This document shows positions 33,607 through 42,665 of a stretch of 64,000 bases of DNA, one piece after another (the stretch's first letter is position 1; every line of letters starts with the position of its first letter). This DNA is from Bacteroidales bacterium. Lineage in GTDB: Bacteria; Bacteroidota; Bacteroidia; Bacteroidales; F082. The stretch spans positions 6,546 through 70,545 of the forward strand of contig JALNZT010000022.1 of assembly GCA_023229135.1 (NCBI GenBank), in the 5' to 3' direction. A program made the position numbers and the translations under genes. Below the pieces are notes generated by a model, which saw only the letters and a program-made list of their open reading frames with translations, had not been told where the DNA came from and searched no databases.

Positions 33607-36600
33607 ATGAAAAAAACGCTTCTATTTACTATCTTAATGGTATTCGGCTTTGCAGGTTTTGCACAGCAATGGAATTCCATTAACAGTTCACCCGTTTCCC
33701 CAATTCATAAGCAGCTTATTGAATCCGGAGAAGATCAAATTACGATTGATTTTAAGCTTCCGGGATTTTTTGCTAACCCAGTAGAAACTCCACGTGGAAA
33801 AGCTACAATTATCAGCGTACCGAAAATGGTTTCCATGCTTGAAACCTCAGCACCTGATCTGCCTTTTTATGCGGTTTCTGCCATCATTGGCGATCAAGCT
33901 GATATGAGCGTTGAAGTCATCAACTCAAAATTTACTGATTTTGAAAATTTTGAAATCGCACCATCAAAAGGTAATTTCAGCCGTAAGATTGACCCTACAA
34001 CTGTGCCTTATACCTATGGTGAGATGTATGATCAAAATGCATTTTATCCCGCACAACGCGCTGATTTACAAGAGCCTTATATCTTGCGTGATTACCGCGG
34101 ACAAGCCGTAAGCATCTATCCATTTGCTTACAATCCGGTAACGAAAACCCTGCGTGTGTTCCACGAAATGTCCGTAGCTATCGTAAAAACCGGTACTGGC
34201 GGAACAAATCAGTTGAACCGTCGCAGCCAGCAAATCACGACAGATCCTGAGTTTAAATATCTTTACGACAATCATTTTATCAACTACTCAGAAGCACAAA
34301 GCCGTTACGCTATTTTAGAAGAAGAAGGCAATATGATCGTTATCTGCCACGGCCCCTATATGGATGCTATGGCGCCTTTTGTAGCCTGGAAAAAAACTAT
34401 TGGCCGTCCCATCGAAATGTTTGATGTGGCTAGCATCGGTACCACTCCTGCTAATATCAAGAGTTTTATCACTGATTACTACAACACCAACGGCCTGACC
34501 CATATTTTGCTGGTAGGTGACCATCAGCATGTGCCTAGCTACAACAATAGCAGCTCAGGCGGTTATAGTGATAACTATTACACTTATTTAGAAGGCAACG
34601 ACTCTTATAATGAAGCCTTTGTAGGTCGTTTTTCCGCCGAAACCCCGGCGCATGTTACTACCATGGTTAACCGTCTGATTAAATATGAGCGCGATATGGA
34701 TGAAACTGATACCTGGTTAGCTGTTGGTACTGGTGTTGCCCGCAACGAAGGTGCCGGCGGAGGCCACAACGGAGGTGAAGCCGATTATGTACATATTGAT
34801 TACATCAGAGACAGCCTGCTCAACTACACTTATACAACAGTTCACCGTGAATATGACGGTAATGTCCCCGGAGTACCAAACACCTCTGCATCTCAAATTT
34901 CACAGCGCATCAATGCAGGCACCAGCATTATCAACTATTGCAACCACGGATCACAAAACAGCTGGAGTGTAGCTGGTTATAGCTCCACCAACGTGAACTC
35001 ACTTACCAATACCATTGGCTGGCCAGTGATTTGGTCTGTAGCCTGCGACAATGGTAAATTTACCAATGGTAGCTGTTTTGCCGAAGCCTGGACACGCGCC
35101 GAACACAACGGCGAGCCTACTGGTGCTATCGGAACGATGATGTCGTGGATTTCACAACCCTGGACACCACCAATGACTGGCCAAGACGAAATGGTAACCA
35201 TTTTGGTAGAAGGCTATGCAAATAATATCAAAAGAACTTTAGGTGGAAACTCCATCAACGGCAGCATGAAAATGCTAGACCTGCATGGCAGCTCAGGACG
35301 CTCAACGCACGATACCTGGATTCTTTTCGGAGACCCTTCAATGACCATGCGTACAGCTGCTCCAGCACCAATAACTGTTACGCACCAGACTACTTTGTTC
35401 CTCGGCATGACAGATTTGGCCGTAAACGCCGATGCTGAAAATGCGATCGTAACCCTCACCAAAAACGGAGAAATTTTGACTTCTGCTTATGTTACAGCTG
35501 GGCAAGCCAACCTCAGTTTCCCGGCATTGGACGATGTCGGTATGTTGACGATTTCTGTGTTTGCTTATAACAAAATTACTTACCTCTCGGAAATCGAAGT
35601 TATTCCAGCCGAAGGCCCATTTATTGGTTATGTTTCTTACGAAATCAATGACGAAGCCGGCAACAATAACGGTTTGATAGACTATAACGAAAGTATTGTT
35701 TTAGGCATCACCCTTCAAAACCTTGGCGTAGAAACAGCTTCAGATTTGGTAGCAACGCTCTCAACAGAAAGCCCTTATATCACTTTTACTGACAACACCG
35801 AGTCATATGGCGCCATTGCAGCAGGTGAAGAAAAATCCATTGCTGATGCGTTTAGTTTCACGGTCTCGGATGATATTCCGGATATGACTTCCATCGCTTT
35901 TGAACTGGAGATTGTTGGATCAGACGATACCTGGAACGCCAACTTTAGCATCAATGCGCATGCTCCGGCATTTACAATTGGTACTTATATGATTGCCGAT
36001 GATATCGTAGGAAACAGTAATGGCCAACTCGACCCGGGTGAAACAGCAAGAATTATAGTGAACATTCAGAATTCGGGCTCAAGTACCGCATGGGAAGTTC
36101 AGAATGAGCTCACACTTAACAACGCTTTTGTTACTGTAAACGATGGCAGTTATACAATACCAGGGCTTGATGGCGGCTCTCAGGCTTTCTTTGAAGTTTC
36201 TGTAAGCCCGGCAGCACCAATTGGAACAGTCGTCGATTTTAGCTGTACAATAACAGCCGGAGCCTATACAGCAGAAAAAAGCTTTGTTGCTAAAATTGGT
36301 CTGGTAATCGAGGATTTTGAAACAGGTGATTTTGGAGCTTTTGATTGGGAATCGGGCGGAAACTTACCCTGGACAATAACGGGTCTCGGTGCATACGAAG
36401 GTACTTATGCCGCCAAATCGGGAAGCATAAGTCACAATCAGTCGAGCGCGATGATTCTTCCTTATGAAGTAAGTGTTGACGACAGCATTTCTTTCTTCAC
36501 CAAAGTATCCTCAGAATCGGGATACGATAAACTGAGCTTTTATATCGACAATAGTAAAGTTGGTGAATGGTCAGGCACTGTAGGCTGGACAAAAGTTGCT

Positions 36601-38043
36601 TATCCTGTAAGTGCCGGAATACACAGCTTTAAATGGGAATACAAAAAAGACGTTTCCGTTAGTGGTGGTACCGACAATGCTCATGTTGACTATATCGTTT
36701 TGCCAGCCAGCATCTCCATGATGGCCTATGCCGGAAATGATGCCATGATTTGTCAGGGCGATGATTTACAACTCGAAGGAGCTGCTAATCACTACGCCAG
36801 CTTAGAGTGGATTACAAGCGGAACAGGCGAATTTAGTGATCCTGAGATTCTCGATCCTATATATACACCTAGCCAGGCTGATATTGACGACGGTGCTGTT
36901 ACACTTACACTTATTGCCACAGCTGAAAACGACGACACCCTTGAATCTTCACTTCTCCTCACCATTAGCATGGCACCAGAAGCTATTGCCGGCACTGAAG
37001 GAGCGATATGCCAGGGCGAAACCTTTGAACTCACCGAAGCCGCTGCGGCTGACTATTCAGCTATCCTCTGGGAAACAAACGGCACAGGAACTTTTGATGA
37101 TCCTGAAGCCCTGAATCCTGTTTACACACCAAGTGAAGCAGATTATGCCAGCGGTTCTGTTGAACTTAGCCTTACCGCTTTTGGCGCCGGAACATGTGCT
37201 GATGCTTTAAGCAGCCTTACGCTCAGCTTCCATAGTTTGCCAACAGCCATGCTGGAAGGCGATCAGGCTATATGCGAAGGTGAAGAAGCTTCCATGACGA
37301 TCAGTCTCACAGGCGCTGCTCCCTGGACAGTAACTATGGCTGATGGCATGGGTACTTATGAAATCCCAAGCACGCCCTATACCATGACGATGACACCAGA
37401 AGGCCCGATGAGCATGAGTTTGCTCACCGTTACCGATATGAATGGCTGCGCAAATGATGGCGAAGGTACAGCTACCATCACCATGAATTATGTGCCAGAG
37501 AGTCCGGTAGCACCGATGACTGCTGATTCTGTTGATTATTTTGAGACTACACAGTCAATAGCTCAAATTGAAGCCGTTGAAAATGCAACAGGCTACGAAT
37601 GGGCGCTGGAACCTGCCGAAGCCGGTACTTTTGAAGGAACAGGCCTGGAAGTTACTATCAACTGGAACACCGAATTTATCGGGAATGTGATGGTGATGGC
37701 TCGCGCACAAAACGACTGTGGATTTGGCGAATGGTCTCCGGCAACCGAAGTTGTGCTGTCGAGTACTGTTGGCCTCTTTGCCAATAAAGATCAAGACTTC
37801 TTACTGTATCCTAACCCAAGTGATGGCAATGTCCAGCTTGATTTCGGCAAAGAAGTTTCCGGAAAACTGAAAATTAATGTAACCAATACGCTCGGAAAAG
37901 TTGTTTTTGCTGATGAAATTGATGCTAACACTATCCATGGAAAGCATCTGTTGAAACTGCAACAGCTTGATAATGGCGTTTACCTGATACACATCACAGC
38001 ATCAAATTATAGTGCTGTAAAACAAATTGTTATACGTAAATAA
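33607..38043 (+). CDS. Gingipain-like C25 cysteine protease, Rgp-like, with MAM-like, Ig-like and T9SS type A domains
   Basis: 1478 residues. Signal peptide MKKTLLFTILMVFGFAGF to AQ; propeptide to about 230. C25 domain about 240-600, with catalytic His447 (NYCNHGSQNSW) and Cys480 (VIWSVACDNGKF), spaced by 33. CFAEAWTRAEHNGEPTGAIG, GQDEM and NNIKRTLGG closely follow arginine-gingipain (Rgp) as I recall it. After the Ig-like domain of the protease come two CARDB-like domains (about 670-895), a MAM/jelly-roll-like domain (about 900-1035; VIEDFETGDFGAFDWE), two related Ig-like units (AMICQGDDLQLEGAA, GAICQGETFELTEAA), more Ig-like sequence, and a type A sorting domain (FLLYPNPSDGNVQLDF). It is secreted. 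Arg specificity is inferred. Confidence 0.92.
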   Translation: MKKTLLFTILMVFGFAGFAQQWNSINSSPVSPIHKQLIESGEDQITIDFKLPGFFANPVETPRGKATIISVPKMVSMLETSAPDLPFYAVSAIIGDQADMSVEVINSKFTDFENFEIAPSKGNFSRKIDPTTVPYTYGEMYDQNAFYPAQRADLQEPYILRDYRGQAVSIYPFAYNPVTKTLRVFHEMSVAIVKTGTGGTNQLNRRSQQITTDPEFKYLYDNHFINYSEAQSRYAILEEEGNMIVICHGPYMDAMAPFVAWKKTIGRPIEMFDVASIGTTPANIKSFITDYYNTNGLTHILLVGDHQHVPSYNNSSSGGYSDNYYTYLEGNDSYNEAFVGRFSAETPAHVTTMVNRLIKYERDMDETDTWLAVGTGVARNEGAGGGHNGGEADYVHIDYIRDSLLNYTYTTVHREYDGNVPGVPNTSASQISQRINAGTSIINYCNHGSQNSWSVAGYSSTNVNSLTNTIGWPVIWSVACDNGKFTNGSCFAEAWTRAEHNGEPTGAIGTMMSWISQPWTPPMTGQDEMVTILVEGYANNIKRTLGGNSINGSMKMLDLHGSSGRSTHDTWILFGDPSMTMRTAAPAPITVTHQTTLFLGMTDLAVNADAENAIVTLTKNGEILTSAYVTAGQANLSFPALDDVGMLTISVFAYNKITYLSEIEVIPAEGPFIGYVSYEINDEAGNNNGLIDYNESIVLGITLQNLGVETASDLVATLSTESPYITFTDNTESYGAIAAGEEKSIADAFSFTVSDDIPDMTSIAFELEIVGSDDTWNANFSINAHAPAFTIGTYMIADDIVGNSNGQLDPGETARIIVNIQNSGSSTAWEVQNELTLNNAFVTVNDGSYTIPGLDGGSQAFFEVSVSPAAPIGTVVDFSCTITAGAYTAEKSFVAKIGLVIEDFETGDFGAFDWESGGNLPWTITGLGAYEGTYAAKSGSISHNQSSAMILPYEVSVDDSISFFTKVSSESGYDKLSFYIDNSKVGEWSGTVGWTKVAYPVSAGIHSFKWEYKKDVSVSGGTDNAHVDYIVLPASISMMAYAGNDAMICQGDDLQLEGAANHYASLEWITSGTGEFSDPEILDPIYTPSQADIDDGAVTLTLIATAENDDTLESSLLLTISMAPEAIAGTEGAICQGETFELTEAAAADYSAILWETNGTGTFDDPEALNPVYTPSEADYASGSVELSLTAFGAGTCADALSSLTLSFHSLPTAMLEGDQAICEGEEASMTISLTGAAPWTVTMADGMGTYEIPSTPYTMTMTPEGPMSMSLLTVTDMNGCANDGEGTATITMNYVPESPVAPMTADSVDYFETTQSIAQIEAVENATGYEWALEPAEAGTFEGTGLEVTINWNTEFIGNVMVMARAQNDCGFGEWSPATEVVLSSTVGLFANKDQDFLLYPNPSDGNVQLDFGKEVSGKLKINVTNTLGKVVFADEIDANTIHGKHLLKLQQLDNGVYLIHITASNYSAVKQIVIRK

Positions 38044-38060
38044 GCTTTGCGTAATTAGCT

Positions 38061-38100
38061 AAAAAAAAGCCGGCCAACAAATGTTGACTGGCTTTTTTTG
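38061..38100. terminator. Bidirectional terminator between convergent genes
   Basis: A8 is followed by AGCCGGCCAAC, a 4-nt loop, GTTGACTGGCT and T7, a hairpin with U-tracts on both strands. It serves the protease gene on the plus strand and the phenylalanine hydroxylase gene on the minus strand. Confidence 0.85.
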
Positions 38101-38105
38101 GTTAC

Positions 38106-39839
38106 TTATTTTGTGTCAACCAAATTGAGTCCCCTTCGGATAAGCTTGGCAAATTGTGGTTTCTGCTCTAGCTTTTCCAGGTAAGACCGGAGTAACGCAG
38201 CAAAAGCAGGATAGTCATCGTCGTTAGCAATAATTTCAAGGATTTCGAGCGGCAAAAGCCAATCCTCATAGCCATTATCCTGAACGTAATTCCAAACTTC
38301 AATCAGCACTGAAATTGGTTCCTTGCCTTCTCTTACCTTGCGCACCAAACCATATTGCTTGTGCAATTCTTTTTGCTTTTCGGTATAGTAAATCTTATGT
38401 GTCTTCTCTTTCGGCGGTGCATATTCCAATCCAAAAGCATCCGGATCAGCGGGTCCGCTATAAGCAGAGGTTATCGATTCGCCAATGGCCATGTCATATT
38501 GTCCCCAAGAAGGATCAAAAATCAATTGTTTTTTGTAGCTAACTTTACAGTCTACAAAACTCATCAACAATAAGTTGCCTTCTTTCCGAAGGGATTTAAT
38601 TAGTTTTCCTTCCACCTTTATGCCCGATTCAAACTTGAAGCTACATCTCTTTCCAACGACAATATTTAGCTCGGCCAGGTCTTTATCTGTTAAGAACCGA
38701 GGCGGCTTGATGGCCTGTTTTATTCTGCCGATGGGAGATCCAAAACCATCCCTATGAAAATCTTTTCCGTGACCTTCCAATTGTTTGTTTTTATAGGACA
38801 AAGCCGTTGGCCCTTGTGTTTTTACATAAACCGGCTGATTTTGATGCAACATATACTCCACAACAGTACCCGAAACCTGCAATCCCGAACTAAAACCAAG
38901 GGTAGAAGTATTGTTGGATTCAATCGCTTTCAGAATGCCTTCAATACCGCCTTTGCGTAAGGCCATTCTGCCGGCAAATTCGTCGAGCACTAGGGTGAGC
39001 TGTTTAAAATCCGGCGTTACAAAAAGCTGAGGCTGAGGCTTTGTGATGTCAAAATTATAATAAATAGCGTCAATATTATACGGGATTTTTTTCACGCTAT
39101 CGCTCATGGCCGTGGCACTTTCACCGATAGACGACAGCAATCCGGCTCCGTAAATTTTTGGGTCTTCTGGCTTTCCTATCAAGCCATATTCTACCGTCCA
39201 CCAATGTAGATTACGGATAAGCGCCATTTCTGAAGGCAATCCCAGGCTTTGCTCTTTTTGTTCCAAATCAGCTTCTGCCTTTTGGATAGCTTCGGCAGTG
39301 GTATTCGGGTCGGCTTTTAAAATCGACAGATAACGGATTGATTCGTATAAATCGTAATCGGCAGCCGAAGAAAAGGCTTTTGAGCCAATCTCACCAAAAT
39401 AACGCAGATATTCGGCGTATTCAGGATGACTGATGATGGGTGCATGGCCGGCAGCTTCGTGAATAATATCCGGTGCCGGTGTATATTCTACCTGATCAAA
39501 AGGCCGGATATCAGCTGCAATTACCAGCACATTATAGGCCTGAAACTCCATAAAAGCAGTCGGTGGAATAAAGCCATCAACGGTTACGGCAGCCCAGCCA
39601 ATTTTTATCAAAATCTCATTCATGGTCTCAATATCAGGAATTTGCTCGATACTGATACCGGTTTTCTTAAGTCCCTCTAAATAGGAGTAATGCGCTTTGT
39701 TTTTTAAAAAAGCTACATTTTGACGCATCACATAACGCCATACCGCGTGATCCTGCCAGGTATATTGGTTGTAAGGCTGCTCAATGATCAGTTGATAAAG
39801 ATGTTTGGGCAATTTCTCTAAAACGGGATTGTTTATCAT
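38106..39839 (-). CDS. phhA: Phenylalanine-4-hydroxylase with a long C-terminal extension
   Basis: 577 residues. The N-terminal ~330 form the biopterin-dependent aromatic amino-acid hydroxylase domain: PDIIHEAAGHAPIISHPEYA contains the two iron His ligands (near residue 131) and WWTVEYGLIG the Glu ligand (near 216). Upstream is GFIPPTAFMEFQAYNVL. Proteobacterial PhhA is ~260-300 residues, so a C-terminal extension of about 230 residues is present, with CSFKFESGIKVEGKLIKSL, SVLIEVWNYVQDNGYEDWLL and EILEIIANDDDYPAF; I do not recognise it as an ACT domain. The enzyme hydroxylates Phe to Tyr using tetrahydropterin and O2, feeding the hpd-hmgA-fah pathway 8-15 kb away. Tyr hydroxylation cannot be excluded. 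Confidence 0.9.
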   Translation of the reverse strand: MINNPVLEKLPKHLYQLIIEQPYNQYTWQDHAVWRYVMRQNVAFLKNKAHYSYLEGLKKTGISIEQIPDIETMNEILIKIGWAAVTVDGFIPPTAFMEFQAYNVLVIAADIRPFDQVEYTPAPDIIHEAAGHAPIISHPEYAEYLRYFGEIGSKAFSSAADYDLYESIRYLSILKADPNTTAEAIQKAEADLEQKEQSLGLPSEMALIRNLHWWTVEYGLIGKPEDPKIYGAGLLSSIGESATAMSDSVKKIPYNIDAIYYNFDITKPQPQLFVTPDFKQLTLVLDEFAGRMALRKGGIEGILKAIESNNTSTLGFSSGLQVSGTVVEYMLHQNQPVYVKTQGPTALSYKNKQLEGHGKDFHRDGFGSPIGRIKQAIKPPRFLTDKDLAELNIVVGKRCSFKFESGIKVEGKLIKSLRKEGNLLLMSFVDCKVSYKKQLIFDPSWGQYDMAIGESITSAYSGPADPDAFGLEYAPPKEKTHKIYYTEKQKELHKQYGLVRKVREGKEPISVLIEVWNYVQDNGYEDWLLPLEILEIIANDDDYPAFAALLRSYLEKLEQKPQFAKLIRRGLNLVDTK

Positions 39840-39943
39840 AGACTTTCTTATTTAGAACGAATTTAGATAGCCAAAAATAAACAAAAGCTTTTAACTGAGC
39901 GCAAACGTTTGAAAATTGAGGGTTAAGAAAATTTATTTTAGCG

Positions 39944-40594
39944 CTAATCATTGCCAATCATGCCCAAAAGCGGCACAAAACGAAATGCGCCGTGCATTTC
40001 CTGTTCTGTTTTATCCACTGCTGTTTTTGTGATTCGGAGCATATTTTGTGTATTGCCGGCACCTAAGGGGATCACCATAATGCCACCAATTTTCAGTTGG
40101 TCGATCAAAGGCTGCGGTATTTCGGGTGCTGCGGCAGTAATCAATATTCGGTCAAAAGGCGCGTAGCTGGGAAGCCCTTCGTTGCCATCGGCCAGAAATA
40201 AATTCAGCTTATAAGGCAATTTTTGTTCTACAAAGGATTTTGTTTTGAGGTAGAGCTTGCGTTGGCGTTCGATGGAATATACTTTAGCGCCCATCTCGGC
40301 CAGCACACAAGCCTGATAAGCCGATCCGGTACCAATTTCGAGTACTTTTTGGCCTTTCTCTACTTGTAATAATTCCGTTTGGAAAGCCACGGTATAAGGT
40401 TGCGAAATGGTTTGTCCGGAGCCAATCGGGAAAGGTTTGTCTTGGTAAGCAAATTCGAGAAAGGAAGAATCCAGAAAAAAATGACGTGGGATTTTTTCCA
40501 TGGCAGACAGCACGCGCTCATCGCTAATATTTTTTTGCCGGAGGCTCTCAATCAACTGCTTGCGCAGGCCTTTATGCTTGTAGGTATCGTGCAT
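39944..40594 (-). CDS. pcm: Protein-L-isoaspartate O-methyltransferase
   Basis: 216 residues, typical length. SAM-binding motif I is VLEIGTGSAYQACVLAEMG; the Pcm signature appears as PFPIGSGQTISQPYTVAFQ, with motif II/III segments FDRILITAAAPEIP and LKIGGIMVIPLG. It methylates isoaspartyl residues in aged proteins to start repair, in the cytoplasm. It is single, divergent from the oxidoreductase gene across ~115 bp. Confidence 0.93.
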   Translation of the reverse strand: MHDTYKHKGLRKQLIESLRQKNISDERVLSAMEKIPRHFFLDSSFLEFAYQDKPFPIGSGQTISQPYTVAFQTELLQVEKGQKVLEIGTGSAYQACVLAEMGAKVYSIERQRKLYLKTKSFVEQKLPYKLNLFLADGNEGLPSYAPFDRILITAAAPEIPQPLIDQLKIGGIMVIPLGAGNTQNMLRITKTAVDKTEQEMHGAFRFVPLLGMIGND

Positions 40595-40685
40595 GTAATC
40601 AAGCTTTTATTTTAATAAACACAATTTAGATTTATTCTACTCTTGGGAAGGGCTAAAATAGCAATAAGGCTTCGACAAAAAAAGC

Positions 40686-40693
40686 TACTTTTG
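40686..40693 (+). promoter_or_regulatory. -7 box candidate of the Gfo/Idh/MocA gene
   Basis: TACTTTTG, fitting TAnnTTTG, ends 16 bp before the ATG at 40710. A matching -33 element was not clear. Confidence 0.4.
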
Positions 40694-40709
40694 CATAAAA
40701 GTATCGCTT

Positions 40710-41699
40710 ATGTTAAAAATCGGGGTTTTAGGAGCAGGCCATCTGGGTAAAATTCACCTCAAATGTATTCAGCAAATTCCTACTTATGAACTGGTTGGCT
40801 TTTACGATGCCGATCCGAAAAATGCTAAAACCGTAGCCAAAGATTTTGGCATAAAAAGTTTTGATTCTATTGACGACTTGATAGAAGCCACAGAAGTGGT
40901 GGATATTGTGACGCCTACCATTTCGCATTTTAGCTGTGCTTCAAAATCACTGCAAAAATCGCGTCATGTTTTCATTGAAAAGCCGGTTGTAGCAACGCCG
41001 GAAGAGGCCAACGCCCTGATTGAAATCGCGATGAAATCTCATGTGAAGGTTCAGGTGGGGCATGTTGAGCGTTTTAATCCCGCCTTTTTAGCGGTTCAGC
41101 AACTGCTGAATAATCCCATGTTTATCGAAGCACATCGCCTGGCGCAGTTCAATCCACGTGGCACCGATGTTCCTGTAATCCTGGATTTGATGGTACATGA
41201 CATCGACATAGTGCTGAGTGCCATCAAATCGAAAGTGAAAAATGTGTTTGCCAGTGGCGTTGCTATAGTTAGCGACACCGCCGATATCACCAATGCACGG
41301 ATAGAGTTTGAGAATGGTGCGGTAGCAAACCTCACGGCCAGCCGTATTTCACTGAAAAACATGCGTAAGGCACGTTTTTTCCAAAAAAACGCCTACATCA
41401 GTGTTGACTTTTTGGAGAAACAGTCTGAAATAGTGCGCATTATGGATGTGGATGCCGACAAGGCTGATCCAATGGCGATGCTTATCGAGCTGGGTGAGGG
41501 CAAAGTCACCAAACAAATATCATTTGAAAAGCCTAAAATAGAGCCTGTTAATGCCATAAAAATGGAACTCGAAAAGTTTTATGAAGCCATCGTCAACGAT
41601 CAGGAGCCGCCGGTTACTATCAGCGATGGGGTAGAAGTTCTGAAGCTTGCTTACCGGATCTTAGATGAAGTAAACAATAACCTAAACAAGCTCCAATAA
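40710..41699 (+). CDS. Gfo/Idh/MocA family NAD(P)-dependent oxidoreductase
   Basis: 329 residues. N-terminal Rossmann domain with IGVLGAGHLGKIHLKCIQ and the family Lys in HVFIEKPVVATPEEA; C-terminal alpha/beta domain from about 125 (VGHVERFNPAFLAVQQL, DLMVHDIDIVLS). These enzymes oxidise or reduce sugar-type substrates. The downstream sugar-phosphate transferase suggests nucleotide-sugar or cell-surface glycan work (inference). The start follows a promoter box; the lipoprotein gene follows on the same strand. Confidence 0.88.
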   Translation: MLKIGVLGAGHLGKIHLKCIQQIPTYELVGFYDADPKNAKTVAKDFGIKSFDSIDDLIEATEVVDIVTPTISHFSCASKSLQKSRHVFIEKPVVATPEEANALIEIAMKSHVKVQVGHVERFNPAFLAVQQLLNNPMFIEAHRLAQFNPRGTDVPVILDLMVHDIDIVLSAIKSKVKNVFASGVAIVSDTADITNARIEFENGAVANLTASRISLKNMRKARFFQKNAYISVDFLEKQSEIVRIMDVDADKADPMAMLIELGEGKVTKQISFEKPKIEPVNAIKMELEKFYEAIVNDQEPPVTISDGVEVLKLAYRILDEVNNNLNKLQ

Positions 41700-41771
41700 T
41701 AATTGCAACCGTGTGCAATAAGGCATCGCGGCCTATCGTTAAGCATGCAGAACCAGGTGAATCATTTTTAT

Positions 41772-42665
41772 ATGCTAAAACTCTTACCCCTCAAAGCGGT
41801 AGTTATCGCACTTTTATTGCTCAGCATTTTTTCTTGCAACAAGTTTGAAGGCGATCAGACTGTGCCGGCATATATCAAAATTGATACCATCAGGCTGAGT
41901 ACAGAATATTTTTCGCAAGGCAGCAACACCCATAAGATTACGGATGCCTGGGTGTATGTAAACGATCAATTGATTGGTGCTTTTGAACTGCCGGTGACTG
42001 TTCCGGTATTAGCACGAGGCAAACAAAAACTGGAAATCAGGCCTGGAATAAAACTCAACGGCATTAGCGGCACACGTGTCCCCTACCCTTTTTATAAACC
42101 ATATACGGTGCAAGATTTTAATTTTATTCAGGACAGCGTCATCAAAATTAATCCGGTAACTTCCTATTACAACACCACCGGTTTTGCCTGGATGGAAGAC
42201 TTTGAAGGCGCCAGTATTTCGTTAGCCAAAACCCCCCAAAGCGATACCAGCATTTATCAAACTACGCCCCTCAATAATCCCGAGGCATATCTCTCCGAGT
42301 TTTCTTCCTTTTCGGGTATTGTGAATCTTACCTCAGAGAAAAGCTATTTTAAAATTGCCAGTTTCAACGCTTTTATACTTCCCACAGACAACAGCCCGGT
42401 TATGCTGGAACTGGATTATAAGTGCGACCGCACTTTTGGTGTAGGCATGTTTGCAAGCATCAGTGGCTCAGTAGTAGACATTGAGTTGGTGGTTGTAAAT
42501 AAAAGCGAAACCTGGAATAAAATATATATCAATTTAGGCCCTAATATCAGTGCCTATAACAAAGCTTCTAATTTCAAAATCTATTTTGAATCCAGTACTT
42601 CAGGCGACAATGAAGCAAACTATTATTTTGACAATATTAAGTTAATCTATCGTTCAAATAAATAA
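41772..42665 (+). CDS. Lipoprotein of unknown function
   Basis: 297 residues from the ATG at 41772 (MLKLLPLKAVVIALLLL); the frame could start upstream at TTG 41703, but the signal peptide supports 41772. The lipobox is LSIFSC, making this a lipid-anchored protein. The remainder is beta-rich (AWVYVNDQLIGAFELPV, GFAWMEDFEGASISLA, YYFDNIKLIYRSNK), the latter half resembling a jelly-roll (concanavalin-like) fold. I do not recognise a named family. Its TAA overlaps the ATG of the glycosylphosphotransferase by one base, so they share an operon. Confidence 0.75.
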   Translation: MLKLLPLKAVVIALLLLSIFSCNKFEGDQTVPAYIKIDTIRLSTEYFSQGSNTHKITDAWVYVNDQLIGAFELPVTVPVLARGKQKLEIRPGIKLNGISGTRVPYPFYKPYTVQDFNFIQDSVIKINPVTSYYNTTGFAWMEDFEGASISLAKTPQSDTSIYQTTPLNNPEAYLSEFSSFSGIVNLTSEKSYFKIASFNAFILPTDNSPVMLELDYKCDRTFGVGMFASISGSVVDIELVVVNKSETWNKIYINLGPNISAYNKASNFKIYFESSTSGDNEANYYFDNIKLIYRSNK

